Source: Pseudomonas sp. AFG_SD02_1510_Pfu_092 (lineage in GTDB: Bacteria; Pseudomonadota; Gammaproteobacteria; Pseudomonadales; Pseudomonadaceae). From it: a DNA stretch of 63,091 bases. This document shows, piece by piece, positions 46,026 to 54,659 of this stretch (position 1 is the stretch's first letter; every line of letters begins with the position of its first letter). A program made the translations under genes and the position numbers. Below the pieces are notes generated by a model. It saw nothing but the letters and a program-made list of their open reading frames with translations. It was not told where the DNA came from and searched no databases. The DNA lies in contig NZ_PUQD01000029.1 in the NCBI RefSeq assembly GCF_003331055.1, positions 1-63,091 on the forward strand, in the 5' to 3' direction.

Positions 46026-46946
46026 ATGCCCGAACTTTGCGTGGGCGAGCGCCGCTGGGCGGTGCCGACCGGCAGCAACCTGCTCGATGCCTTGAACGAG
46101 GCCGGGCTCGATGTGCCCTACAGTTGTCGCGCCGGCAGTTGCCATGCCTGCCTGGTGCACTGCCTGGCCGGGCAACCGCTGGACGCCCTGCCCGAGGCCC
46201 TGGCGCTGGACAAGCATGCCCAGGGCTGGCGCCTGGCCTGCCAGTGCCGGGTGGTCGAGGACCTGCGCGTGGCGCTGTTCGACCCGTTGCAGGATGGCGT
46301 GCCGGCGCAGGTCTGCGCACTGGACTGGTTCGGCGATGTGCTGCGTGTGCGCCTGCGGCCCGAGCGGGCGCTGCGTTACCAGGCTGGGCAGCATGTGGTG
46401 TTGTGGCATGGCGCGCTGGCGCGGCCTTACTCCTTGGCCAGCCTGCCGGGCGAGGATGATTTCCTCGAATTTCATATCGACTGTCAGCGCCCCGGCGCCT
46501 TTTGTGACAAGGCCCGCGCCTTGCAGCCGGGCGATGTGTTGCGCGTGGGCGAGATCAGGGGCGGGGCCTTGCATTACGACCCGGACTGGCAGGAACGACC
46601 GCTGTGGTTGTTGGCAGCCGGTACCGGGCTGGCGCCGTTGTGGGGCATCGTGCGCGAGGCAATGCGGCAGGGGCACCGGGGGGAGATTCGTGTGTTGCAT
46701 GTGGCGCGCGAGGGCGTCGGGCATTATTTGGCCGAGCCGTTGCGAGAGATGACGGGTGTGAATGTCGAGTTGGTATTGGCAGAGCAGTTGGATGAAGCGT
46801 TGGCCGGGTTGCGGCCGTCATCGCGGCAGACGGTGGCATTGCTGTGCGGGGCGCCAGGCAGTGTCGAGCGCTTTGCCCGACGGCTGTTCATTGCCGGGGT
46901 GCCGCGGGGGCAGGTGTTTGCCGATGTGTTCGTTGAACATGTTTGA
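46026..46946 (+). CDS. 2Fe-2S ferredoxin / flavin reductase
   Basis: 306 aa. An N-terminal plant-type ferredoxin domain (1-85) with Cys motif CRAGSCHACLVHC and a later Cys in LACQCRVV; then an FNR-like domain with FAD motif RPYSLAS and NAD motif LLAAGTGLAPLWGIVRE, ending with the domain's C-terminal AFVxH-like segment (VFADVFVEHV). Such reductases pass electrons from NADH to an oxygenase or other acceptor, but no oxygenase gene is adjacent. From memory the orthologue lies beside pykA in P. putida. Confidence 0.88.
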   Translation: MPELCVGERRWAVPTGSNLLDALNEAGLDVPYSCRAGSCHACLVHCLAGQPLDALPEALALDKHAQGWRLACQCRVVEDLRVALFDPLQDGVPAQVCALDWFGDVLRVRLRPERALRYQAGQHVVLWHGALARPYSLASLPGEDDFLEFHIDCQRPGAFCDKARALQPGDVLRVGEIRGGALHYDPDWQERPLWLLAAGTGLAPLWGIVREAMRQGHRGEIRVLHVAREGVGHYLAEPLREMTGVNVELVLAEQLDEALAGLRPSSRQTVALLCGAPGSVERFARRLFIAGVPRGQVFADVFVEHV

Positions 46947-46956
46947 GTGAGCAGGG

Positions 46957-47065
46957 GAGGGCTTTGCCCTCCAATCGCGACACAAGGCCGCTCCCACATC
47001 GGGCGGTGTATGCCATACCCTTGTGGGAGCGGCCTTGCGTCGCGATGGGCCGCAAAGCGGCCCCC
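46957..47065. repeat. REP pair, GCGGCCTTGCGTCGCGA type
   Basis: Inverted units (TCGCGACACAAGGCCGCTCC and GTGGGAGCGGCCTTGCGTCG) separated by about 25 bases. It lies between the convergent reductase and pykA genes, and the outer right flank (GGGCCGCAAAGCGGCCCC) forms an additional hairpin that may act as the pykA terminator. Confidence 0.85.
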
Positions 47066-47079
47066 TTGGCAGCAGCAGA

Positions 47080-48534
47080 TCAACCGACCAGCGGATCGCC
47101 CACGTGCAGGATCTTCATGCCGTTGGTGCCACCGATGGTGTGGTAGCTGTCACCTTTGGTCAGGATTACCCAGTCACCTTGCTCCACCAGGCCACGCTTG
47201 AGCAGTTCGTCGACTGCTGCCTGGCTGACCTTGTCGGCCGGCAGCGAAGCCGGGTCGAAGGCGATCGGGTAGACGCCACGGAACATGTTGGCACGCGCCT
47301 GGGTCGCGCGGTGCGGCGACAGGGCGAAGACCGGCACGTGCGAACGCAGACGCGACATGATCAACGGGGTGTAGCCACTCTCGGTCAGGGCGATGATCGC
47401 TTTGACGCCCGGGAAGTGGTTGGCGGTGTACATGGCGGCCAGGGCGATGCTTTCGTCGCAACGCTCGAAGGTGGTGTGCAGGCGGTGGCTGGACTTCTGG
47501 CTGGTCGGGTGCTTTTCCGCACCCAGGCAGATGCGCGCCATGGCCTGGACGGCTTCGATCGGGTAGGCACCGGCGGCGCTTTCTGCCGACAGCATGACCG
47601 CGTCGGTGTTGTCCAGCACGGCGTTGGCGACGTCGGACACTTCGGCACGGGTCGGCATCGGGTTCTGGATCATCGACTCCATCATCTGGGTCGCCACGAT
47701 CACCGCCTTGTTGTTGCGGCGTGCGTGCTGAATGATCTTCTTCTGGATCGCGATCAGCTCGGCGTCACCGATTTCCACACCCAGGTCACCACGGGCGACC
47801 ATGACCGCGTCGGAGGCAAGGATCAGCTTGTCCAGGGTCTCGTCGTCGGCCACCGCTTCGGCGCGTTCGATCTTGGCCACCAGCCAGGCGCTGCCGCCCG
47901 CTTCGTCACGCAGCTTGCGCGCGTATTCCATGTCGCTGGCGTCACGCGGGAAGGACACGGCCAGGTAGTCCAGGTCCATTTCCGCGGCCAGCTTGATGTC
48001 GGCCTTGTCTTTCTCGGTCAGGGCCGGTGCGGTCAGGCCGCCACCTTTGCGGTTGATGCCTTTGTGGTCCGACAGCGGGCCACCGATGATCACCACGCAG
48101 TGCAGGGCGTCTGCAGTGGCGGTTTCGACGCGCATGACCACGCGGCCATCGTCGAGCAGCAGTTCGTCACCCACGCCGCAGTCCTTGACCAGGTCGGGGT
48201 AGTCGATACCGACGATGTCCTGGTTGCCTTCGGTCAGCGGATGGGCGGTGGAGAAGGTGAACTTGTCACCAATCTTCAATTCGATGCGCTTGTTGGCGAA
48301 CTTGGCGATGCGGATCTTCGGACCCTGCAGGTCGCCGAGCAGTGCAACATGGCGGCCGTTCTTGGCGGCGATGTCACGGATCAGGCGCGCGCGGGCCTTG
48401 TGCTCGTCCGGCGTGCCGTGGGAGAAGTTCAGGCGTGCCACGTCCAGGCCGGCGAGGATCAGCTGTTCGATCACTTCCGGCGAGTTGCTGGCGGGGCCAA
48501 GGGTGGCGACGATTTTGGTACGGCGGATGCTCAT
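47080..48534 (-). CDS. pykA: Pyruvate kinase (PykA type)
   Basis: 484 aa. Begins MSIRRTKIVATLGPASNSPE; active-site segment DYLAVSFPRDASDMEYARKL and the conserved VMVARGDLGVEIGDAELIAI with the lysine-containing metal site. The C-terminal regulatory domain is complete. It converts phosphoenolpyruvate and ADP to pyruvate and ATP. The label PykA rather than PykF rests on its neighbours (lipoprotein, sbcB, mvaT), which match the P. aeruginosa pykA locus as I recall. Confidence 0.94.
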   Translation of the reverse strand: MSIRRTKIVATLGPASNSPEVIEQLILAGLDVARLNFSHGTPDEHKARARLIRDIAAKNGRHVALLGDLQGPKIRIAKFANKRIELKIGDKFTFSTAHPLTEGNQDIVGIDYPDLVKDCGVGDELLLDDGRVVMRVETATADALHCVVIIGGPLSDHKGINRKGGGLTAPALTEKDKADIKLAAEMDLDYLAVSFPRDASDMEYARKLRDEAGGSAWLVAKIERAEAVADDETLDKLILASDAVMVARGDLGVEIGDAELIAIQKKIIQHARRNNKAVIVATQMMESMIQNPMPTRAEVSDVANAVLDNTDAVMLSAESAAGAYPIEAVQAMARICLGAEKHPTSQKSSHRLHTTFERCDESIALAAMYTANHFPGVKAIIALTESGYTPLIMSRLRSHVPVFALSPHRATQARANMFRGVYPIAFDPASLPADKVSQAAVDELLKRGLVEQGDWVILTKGDSYHTIGGTNGMKILHVGDPLVG

Positions 48535-48713
48535 GCACAGACTCCTATAGTGAAGCGCAGCGAAAGGCTACTCCTGAATCTCGCTGTAGTCATTGTTCCG
48601 TTGCACTACCTGCGAGCAGGCCAGGGTGGCATTTGAACGGGCAGGGTATCCTTGCAAATGGCTGTGAAGATTTGCCGGCAAAGGCCGATACACTGGCATC
48701 AAAGGAGATCCCC

Positions 48714-49100
48714 ATGCGAGCCCTGATCGTTTTAGCCCTGGCCGCCAGCACCGTCGGCTGCACCCGCTGGTCCATGGACCACCACCTGAACAACGCCTAC
48801 CGCGCCTACGACCGTGGCGATTGCGCACGGGTCATGCTCGAGCTGTCGCAGGTCGACCGCACCAGCCGCGCGCGACCGTTCATCCACCCCGAGGTGTCGC
48901 TGCTGCGCGGCCAGTGCCTCGAGCGCCAGGCGTTGTATGTGGATGCCGCACAGACCTACCAGTACCTGATCCAGCAGTACCCCGGCAACGAGTACGCCTA
49001 TCGCGCCCAGGCGCGCCTGCAGACCCTGAAAAAACTCGGCCACCTGCGTGGCACCGAAGCGGCCGTGGCCACCCCGGCAAGCGCCGCACCTTGGCGTTAA
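48714..49100 (+). CDS. Small TPR-like lipoprotein
   Basis: 128 aa, ATG 48714 after AAGGAGA. Lipoprotein signal MRALIVLALAASTVGCTRW with Cys16 as the lipid site. The rest has helix pairs resembling tetratricopeptide repeats (NNAYRAYDRGDCARVMLELS and AAQTYQYLIQQYPGNEYAYR), a form like BamD/YbgF-type periplasmic adaptors. Conserved in Pseudomonas, function unknown. It is divergent from pykA and followed by a PilZ gene 123 bp later. Confidence 0.85.
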   Translation: MRALIVLALAASTVGCTRWSMDHHLNNAYRAYDRGDCARVMLELSQVDRTSRARPFIHPEVSLLRGQCLERQALYVDAAQTYQYLIQQYPGNEYAYRAQARLQTLKKLGHLRGTEAAVATPASAAPWR

Positions 49101-49223
49101 CACCAAGGTGCATTTTATTTAACAGGATTTGCCGCGTGCACTGGGCTAATCTGTAACTCAGCTGTTACAACAACCGCCAGTTCCACGTATTCCTGGCTCC
49201 GGATACGGACTGCAATCGCGATC

Positions 49224-49583
49224 ATGTTCAACAAGCGCCACATCGAACGCCACCAACTGCCTTGTGTCCTGCAGGTGTTCAACCGCTGTACCGGTCAGCT
49301 GATCGGCCAGCTGGGCAATGCCTCCGAAGACGGGCTCATGCTGATCAGCCAGTTGCCTGTGCTGGTCGGGCCCGACTACGACCTGCAGTTGCGTCTGCCG
49401 CTGGTTGGGGGCGGGCATCAGTTCGTCAACCTCACCGCCAGTTGCCTGTGGTGCCGCGAAGACCAGACGCCGGGGCATTACGATTCCGGCTTCATGCTGC
49501 TGCAGGCCCCTCGCGAGTACGACGAATTCGTCCGCTCGTTGCGCGACTTTTTCAGCTTCAACCCAGCCAACGCTTCCGTCTGA
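49224..49583 (+). CDS. PilZ domain protein
   Basis: 119 aa, a single PilZ domain. The c-di-GMP motifs are visible: RHIER (RxxxR) at residues 5-9 and GNASEDGLML (N-x-S-x-x-G) near residue 32. It should bind c-di-GMP and act through an unknown partner. No fused output domain. The cfcR gene 5 kb away could supply the signal, but that is only proximity. Confidence 0.85.
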   Translation: MFNKRHIERHQLPCVLQVFNRCTGQLIGQLGNASEDGLMLISQLPVLVGPDYDLQLRLPLVGGGHQFVNLTASCLWCREDQTPGHYDSGFMLLQAPREYDEFVRSLRDFFSFNPANASV

Positions 49584-49650
49584 GCTTGCGCGCCCTGGCT
49601 CAGGCCGGAATCGCGCTAGAATCGGGTCGACCTCGATACAGGACGACCCC

Positions 49651-51084
49651 GTGACCTCCAGCATTTTCTGGCACGACTACGAAACCACCGGCATCAACCC
49701 GCGCTGCGACCGCCCGCTGCAGGTGGCCGGCGTGCGCACCGACTTCGACCTCAACGAAATCGATGAGCCGATCAGCCTTTATTGCCGGCCCTCCGACGAT
49801 ATCCTGCCGCACCCGGCCGCCTGCCTGGTGACCGGCATCACTCCGCAACTGCTGGCCGAGCAGGGCCTGTGCGAAGCCGAGTTCATGACCCGGGTGCATG
49901 CGCAACTGGCGCAACCCGGTACCTGCGGGGCCGGCTACAACACCCTGCGCTTCGACGACGAGGTGACCCGCTACAGCCTGTACCGCAACTTTTTCGACCC
50001 TTACGCGCGCGAGTGGCAGGGCGGCAACAGCCGCTGGGACCTGATCGACATCGTGCGCACGGCCTATGCCTTGCGCCCGGACGGTATCGAATGGCCGCAA
50101 CAGGACGGGCGCACCAGCCTGCGCCTGGAGCTGCTGAGCAAGGCCAATGGCATCGACCATGGGCATGCCCACGAAGCGCTTTCCGATGTGCGGGCAACCA
50201 TTGCCCTGGCCCGCCTGATCCGGCAGAAGCAGCCCAGGTTGTATGACTGGCTGTTCCAGTTGCGCAGCAAGCATAAAGTGATGGAACAGATCCGCCTGTT
50301 ACAGCCAATGGTGCATATATCCGGGCGTTTTTCCGCGGCACGCAATTACCTGGGTGTCGTATTGCCATTAGCCTGGCACCCGGTAAATCGCAATGCATTG
50401 ATTGTCTGCGACCTGCATCAGGAAACCCTGCCATTAGTAAGGGAAACTGCTGAAGTTCTGCGCCAGCGCTTGTATACCCGCCATGATCAACTGGCCGAGG
50501 GTGAATTGCCGGTGCCGCTGAAACTGGTGCAGATCAATCGTTGCCCGGTACTGGCGCCACTGTCGGTATTGCGCCCAGCCGATCAACAACGGTTGGGTCT
50601 GGACTTGACGTTGTTACAAGTGCGCGGCGAAGAACTGGCCAGGCAACAGGCGCATTGGCAAGACAAGCTGGAACACATCTATGGCAAGGAAGACTTTGCC
50701 CCGAGTGAAGACCCGGAACAACAGTTGTATGACGGTTTTCTTGGCGAGCGTGACCGCCGCTTGTGCGAGCAAGTTCGTGCGCTGGAGCCGGCGCAATTGG
50801 GCCGTGGCCACTGGATGTTCGATGACCTGCGTCTGCCGGAATTGTTATTCCGCTACCGCGCGCGCAACTTTCCCGAGACCTTGAATAGCGAAGAGCGGCA
50901 ACGCTGGTTCGGCTTCTGTCAGCAACGCCTGAGCGACCCCCGCTGGGGCGCACCGAACACGCTGGGTGACTTCGAACAGGCGCGGCAGCTGGCCTGGGAC
51001 GGCGCCGACGAGGCGGGGCGCGGGGTGCTGGACGCCTGGCAGGCGCATGCCCGGCAATTGCAGGCGCAATTCGCCATCGCTTGA
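49651..51084 (+). CDS. sbcB: Exodeoxyribonuclease I
   Basis: 477 aa from GTG 49651. DEDDh exonuclease: FWHDYETTGINP (Asp, Glu), GYNTLRFDDEVTRYSLYRNF (Asp) and HAHEALSDVRATIALARL (His, Asp). The C-terminal SH3-like and helical domains fill the usual length of E. coli ExoI (475). It degrades single-stranded DNA 3' to 5' and acts in mismatch repair and recombination. A bidirectional terminator follows. Note that the second half of the gene carries more A/T-ending codons than the first. Confidence 0.96.
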   Translation: MTSSIFWHDYETTGINPRCDRPLQVAGVRTDFDLNEIDEPISLYCRPSDDILPHPAACLVTGITPQLLAEQGLCEAEFMTRVHAQLAQPGTCGAGYNTLRFDDEVTRYSLYRNFFDPYAREWQGGNSRWDLIDIVRTAYALRPDGIEWPQQDGRTSLRLELLSKANGIDHGHAHEALSDVRATIALARLIRQKQPRLYDWLFQLRSKHKVMEQIRLLQPMVHISGRFSAARNYLGVVLPLAWHPVNRNALIVCDLHQETLPLVRETAEVLRQRLYTRHDQLAEGELPVPLKLVQINRCPVLAPLSVLRPADQQRLGLDLTLLQVRGEELARQQAHWQDKLEHIYGKEDFAPSEDPEQQLYDGFLGERDRRLCEQVRALEPAQLGRGHWMFDDLRLPELLFRYRARNFPETLNSEERQRWFGFCQQRLSDPRWGAPNTLGDFEQARQLAWDGADEAGRGVLDAWQAHARQLQAQFAIA

Positions 51085-51110
51085 GTGCTGCGGAAAAACC
51101 GAAAAACAAA

Positions 51111-51137
51111 AACGCCGGCGATAGGCCGGCGTTTTCG
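51111..51137. terminator. Bidirectional terminator between sbcB and turA
   Basis: 9-bp perfect stem AACGCCGGC / GCCGGCGTT with loop GATAG, A-rich on the left and TTTT on the right. It serves the convergent sbcB (+) and turA (-) genes. Confidence 0.9.
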
Positions 51138-51168
51138 TTGGGCTTGCAAACAGGCGTATGCGGACAAA

Positions 51169-51546
51169 TCAGTCCAGCAGGGTCGCCCAGCTTTCAACCA
51201 CATCGCCACCCCACTTGGCTTTCCACTCTTTCAGGGTCTTGTGGTTGCCGCCTTTGGTTTCGATCACTTCATTGTTGTGCGGGTTCTTGTATTGCTTGAC
51301 CTTGCGCGCACGCTTGGTGGCGGCAGGTTTCAGCGCGCCACGCGGTGCCTTGCTCAGTTTCGACTCTGGGTCGAGCAGGGCAATCACGTCGCGCAGCGAC
51401 TTGGAGTACTCGCCCATCAGGGTGCGCAGTTTGCCTTCGAACTCCAGTTCTTTCTTCAGCTTGTCATCCTGGGACAGGTTGGCCAGGCGGGCTTGAAGTT
51501 CCTTGATGGCTTCTTCGGTAGCGCGGTACTCGTTGATCAGGGACAT
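51169..51546 (-). CDS. turA: MvaT/MvaU-family H-NS-like xenogeneic silencer (TurA-like)
   Basis: 125 aa. Begins MSLINEYRATEEAIKELQAR with a coiled-coil oligomerisation region (about 1-60) and ends with the DNA-binding domain KQYKNPHNNEVIETKGGNHK, then TLKEWKAKWG, nearly identical to P. aeruginosa MvaT. It binds AT-rich DNA minor groove and silences acquired genes. The neighbours sbcB and purU match P. aeruginosa mvaT and P. putida turA as I recall. An unusually AT-rich upstream region suggests autoregulation. Confidence 0.92.
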   Translation of the reverse strand: MSLINEYRATEEAIKELQARLANLSQDDKLKKELEFEGKLRTLMGEYSKSLRDVIALLDPESKLSKAPRGALKPAATKRARKVKQYKNPHNNEVIETKGGNHKTLKEWKAKWGGDVVESWATLLD

Positions 51547-51827
51547 GGAGTGTTCCTTAATGCGTGTTCAGAAATGTGTGGGGCAATAATAGACAGGCGA
51601 TACTCGCAAGTAAACATAGTATTGGCCAATTAACTGTTAATTAAGCTGTGACAACATTTCTCAGGTGAACAAAAATTTACAATTACCCCTGAATTTTGTC
51701 ATGTCTGTCAGCGCATGCCGACGCTGCATCTGTTCGCCTGCACAGCCCCCGACCCTGCGATCAATACTGCGTTTTTCCTGGCGGGCCGCTAGAATGGGCG
51801 CCTTTGCGAAGTTCTGGAGTCTCATTC
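51547..51827. promoter_or_regulatory. AT-rich region between turA and purU
   Basis: 281 bp between divergent genes, including a conspicuously AT-rich block (51596-51710) with AATTAACTGTTAATTAA and AACAAAAATTTACAATTA. This fits the binding preference of MvaT-family proteins and could carry the turA promoter and an autoregulatory site. No purine operator recognised for purU. Confidence 0.5.
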
Positions 51828-52679
51828 ATGCGCACCTATCGTCTGGTGATCGCCTGCCCCGACCGTGTTGGCATCGTGGCGAAAGTCAGTAATTTCCTGG
51901 CCTTGTACAATGGCTGGATCAACGAGGCCAGCCACCACTCCGATGAGCAGAGCGGTTGGTTCTTCATGCGCCATGAAATCCGCGCCGAATCGCTGCCGTT
52001 CGGTATCGAAGCTTTCCGCGAGGCGTTTGCGCCGATCGCCGAAGAGTTCTCCATGACCTGGCGCATTACCGACTCGGCGCAGAAAAAGCGCGTGGTGCTG
52101 ATGGCCAGCCGCGAGTCGCACTGCCTGGCTGACCTGCTGCACCGCTGGCACACCGATGAGCTGGACTGCGATATCCCGTGCGTGATCTCCAACCACAACG
52201 ACCTGCGCAGCATGGTCGAGTGGCACGGTATCCCGTTCTTCCATGTCCCGGTGGACCCGAAAGACAAGGCTCCGGCCTTTGCCGAAGTGTCGCGCCTGGT
52301 CCAGGAGCACGCCGCCGATGTTGTGGTACTGGCCCGCTACATGCAGATTCTGCCGCCGCAACTGTGCCAGGACTATGCCGAGAAGGTGATCAACATCCAC
52401 CACAGCTTCCTGCCGTCGTTCGTCGGTGCCAAGCCTTACCATCAGGCCGCCCTGCGTGGCGTGAAGCTGATTGGCGCGACCTGCCACTACGTGACCGAAG
52501 AGCTCGACGCCGGCCCGATCATCGAACAGGATGTGGTGCGTGTCAGCCATGCTGACAGTATCGACGACATGGTCCGCTTCGGCCGTGATGTGGAAAAGAT
52601 GGTGCTGGCCCGAGGCCTGCGTTATCACCTGGAAGACCGGGTGCTGGTGCATGGCAACAAGACTGTGGTGTTCGACTGA
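51828..52679 (+). CDS. purU: Formyltetrahydrofolate deformylase
   Basis: 283 aa from ATG 51828 (MRTYRLVIACPDRVGIVAKV). An N-terminal ACT domain (1-85) is followed by a formyltransferase-like domain with the active-site pattern NIHHSFLPSFVGAKPYHQA and the catalytic Asp in GATCHYVTEELDAGPIIEQD. It hydrolyses 10-formyl-THF to formate and THF, balancing one-carbon units. TTCTGGAGT precedes the start. Pseudomonas has several paralogues; this is the one next to mvaT/turA. Confidence 0.95.
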   Translation: MRTYRLVIACPDRVGIVAKVSNFLALYNGWINEASHHSDEQSGWFFMRHEIRAESLPFGIEAFREAFAPIAEEFSMTWRITDSAQKKRVVLMASRESHCLADLLHRWHTDELDCDIPCVISNHNDLRSMVEWHGIPFFHVPVDPKDKAPAFAEVSRLVQEHAADVVVLARYMQILPPQLCQDYAEKVINIHHSFLPSFVGAKPYHQAALRGVKLIGATCHYVTEELDAGPIIEQDVVRVSHADSIDDMVRFGRDVEKMVLARGLRYHLEDRVLVHGNKTVVFD

Positions 52680-52703
52680 CAGGGTCGGGTTGCCTGTGAG
52701 ATC

Positions 52704-52745
52704 TTGGGGCTGCTGCGCAGCCCTTTCGCGACACAAGGCGCCCCC
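52704..52745. repeat. Single decayed REP unit
   Basis: GGGGCTGCTGCGCAGCCC hairpin followed by TTCGCGACACAAGGCGCCC, similar to the flank and left half of the GCGGCCTTGCGTCGCGA type. No partner is visible, so only half of a former pair remains. Confidence 0.5.
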
Positions 52746-52766
52746 GGCAATCTTGAGGGATACGCA

Positions 52767-53000
52767 ATGGCCAAGACCCGCAACAACCCCACCGCCTCAC
52801 CCCCACCCACCCTCGGCGAAGGCTGCCTGGCCCGCTACGATCCCGAAGCCCTGGCCGACACCGACGGCACCGACTTCCCCGGCGCCGCCGAACTCTGGCA
52901 GCAGCTCAACCCGCCTGACGCCGCCAGCGCTCCAGCAACGGCCGCCCCAGCAGGCAAACGAACACCGGCCCACCCGCCAGCAGATAAAAGTAATAAGTGA
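52767..53000 (+). CDS. Small hypothetical protein overlapping a convergent gene
   Basis: 77 aa from ATG 52767, with TTGAGGGA 7 bases upstream. Product MAKTRNNPTASPPPTLGEGC, then LARYDPEALADTDGTDFPGA, Pro- and Ala-rich, soluble, probably disordered at both ends. Its last 95 bp overlap the 3' end of the membrane-protein gene on the other strand, so the shared part could be an accident of GC-rich codons. The good ribosome site and acidic central segment favour it being real; I do not know a family. Confidence 0.5.
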   Translation: MAKTRNNPTASPPPTLGEGCLARYDPEALADTDGTDFPGAAELWQQLNPPDAASAPATAAPAGKRTPAHPPADKSNK

Positions 53001-53898
53001 CCGCCCGCCATATCAGGATCGCCGCCGCCGCGGTCGAACTGCCCACCAGCGGCGTCAGCAGGCTGGCCGAGGTCAGTTCGGCGGCACCGGCACCGCCAGG
53101 CAGCAGGCTGAACTGGCCGGCACTGAGCGAGAGCATCTGCACCAGAAAACTGGGGATCCACGCCAGGTCCACGCCCAGGCCGCGCAGTACCAGATACAGC
53201 ACGCTGTAACGCAGGCCCCAGTGCGCGCAGGTCAGGGTGAACACGAGCGTCAGCGTGCGCTTGGGCAGGCGCCAGGTCTGCGCCAGGGCGTCGATGAAGT
53301 GCAGCAGTTTGCGCGCCCAGCGGCGTCGGCGTTGTCGGCCGATACCCAAACGGCGCAGCAACCTGCCGTTCAGCCGCATCACCGTGCGCCGGTAGCGCAA
53401 CAGGCCGATCACCGCGGTCAGTGCCGTGCACAGCAGCAACGCACTGCCCAGCAACATGCTCTCCTGGCTGCGCCCCAGGCTATGGAACAGCGCATAGCCG
53501 GCAATCGCCAGCATCGCGCAGAAAAAGAACAGCAGATCGTTCAGCTGATCCATGGCGAACACCGCGCCGCTGCGTGCCGGGCCGATGCGATCGCGGGCCA
53601 GCAACGCCATCAGGGTCAGAGGGCCGCCGCTGCCGCCGGGGGTGGTGCAGATGGCGAATTCGGTGGCCATGACCACGCCCAGGCTGCGCAAGTGCCCCAG
53701 TCGGCTACCTTGCTGGCCGAGCAGCAGGCGCAGGCGAATGGCGTTGATGACCCAGCACAGCAGGATCATCCCCAGCAGGGTCAACCACAGCCCGGGGGCG
53801 AAGCGCTGCAGCCTCGGCAGCAGTTCGCTGCCACCGAGCAGTGCGGGTACCAGCAGCGCGCCGAGCAGGGCCAGGCCCAGCCAGGCCAGGCGGTTCAT
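52906..53898 (-). CDS. Lysylphosphatidylglycerol synthase TM / UPF0104-type membrane protein
   Basis: 330 aa from ATG 53898, overlapping the stop of the deacetylase gene by 4 bases (ATGA). About 8-9 transmembrane helices in the arrangement of the MprF flippase domain, with the conserved stretch TTPGGSGGPLTLMALLARD near residue 90 and SLSAGQFSLLPGGAGAAELT near residue 250, whose LPGGxG signature marks UPF0104/AglD-like proteins. It lacks a C-terminal synthase domain. With a glycosyltransferase and a deacetylase in one operon, it may flip a glycolipid. Confidence 0.88.
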   Translation of the reverse strand: MNRLAWLGLALLGALLVPALLGGSELLPRLQRFAPGLWLTLLGMILLCWVINAIRLRLLLGQQGSRLGHLRSLGVVMATEFAICTTPGGSGGPLTLMALLARDRIGPARSGAVFAMDQLNDLLFFFCAMLAIAGYALFHSLGRSQESMLLGSALLLCTALTAVIGLLRYRRTVMRLNGRLLRRLGIGRQRRRRWARKLLHFIDALAQTWRLPKRTLTLVFTLTCAHWGLRYSVLYLVLRGLGVDLAWIPSFLVQMLSLSAGQFSLLPGGAGAAELTSASLLTPLVGSSTAAAAILIWRAVTYYFYLLAGGPVFVCLLGRPLLERWRRQAG

Positions 53899-54659
53899 GG
53901 GCTGGCCTGGCGGTCCAGCCAGGTCGACTTGGTCAGCGGTTCGCGGCCCTGCGCCAGCAGCGTGCGCAGGGTGTTCAGCCAATAATCGCGGGATGTGCGA
54001 TGGCGCATGTCGACCGGGTGCAGGCCAAGGCGCAGGGTTTCAACGTTGCGCCAGCGCCGGCATTGCCAGTCGCAGAGCACCCGCGACAGACCGCGGCGCC
54101 AGGCGCTGCGGGCACTCCACACCAGCCCTGGGGCGTCGAACGGGGTGAAATCCGGCAAGCGATACAAGTGCTGCGGCGTGCTGGTATAGCGCAATGGCAG
54201 ACGGCGCAGGGCCTGGCGGGTGCCTTCGCTCATCAGCCAGGCCGGCGCGACGAAGCCGGCCACCGGCCAGCCCTGGCGGTCGAACAGGGCCAGGCCGTCT
54301 TCCAGGCGTTGCAGGGCCTGTTGCTGGTCCAGGGCGTAGAACTCGCCTTCATGGGTGTAGATGCGGCGCATGAAGAAGTCACCGGGCGTGCGCGGTGGTG
54401 GGCTGTCGTCGGCATGGTAATAGCCATGCAAGGCCAATTCGTCACCCTGGGCCAGACGCCGTTCCAGCAGGCGGCAGAATGCCGGTGAGTGTTGCAGCGG
54501 GTTGCGCTGGTGAAAGTCCGGCACCACCAGCCAGGTCATGGGCACGCCGCCGATGGCATCGATGGCCTGCACGAAGGGCTGGTAGTCGGGCCAGGTCTCC
54601 GGCGCGACGTCGTGCAGCACCAGCATCAGGCTACGCGAGGGCGGCAGCGGCTCAACCAT
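53895..54659 (-). CDS. Polysaccharide deacetylase-like protein (DUF2334 type)
   Basis: 254 aa from ATG 54659 (MVEPLPPSRSLMLVLHDVAP), overlapping the GT4 stop by 8 bases. The NodB-like barrel begins with LVLHDVAPETW (catalytic Asp), followed by DELALHGYYHADD (His ligands). This is the DUF2334 variant of carbohydrate esterase family 4, probably removing an acetyl group from a sugar. No signal peptide, so it would act in the cytoplasm on the precursor made by the adjacent glycosyltransferase. Ends by overlapping the flippase-like gene. Confidence 0.85.
   Translation of the reverse strand: MVEPLPPSRSLMLVLHDVAPETWPDYQPFVQAIDAIGGVPMTWLVVPDFHQRNPLQHSPAFCRLLERRLAQGDELALHGYYHADDSPPPRTPGDFFMRRIYTHEGEFYALDQQQALQRLEDGLALFDRQGWPVAGFVAPAWLMSEGTRQALRRLPLRYTSTPQHLYRLPDFTPFDAPGLVWSARSAWRRGLSRVLCDWQCRRWRNVETLRLGLHPVDMRHRTSRDYWLNTLRTLLAQGREPLTKSTWLDRQASP

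Noticed and set aside
47023..48636. 537-codon plus-strand frame over pykA
   Set aside because: Antisense shadow of pyruvate kinase; no ribosome site and no domain.
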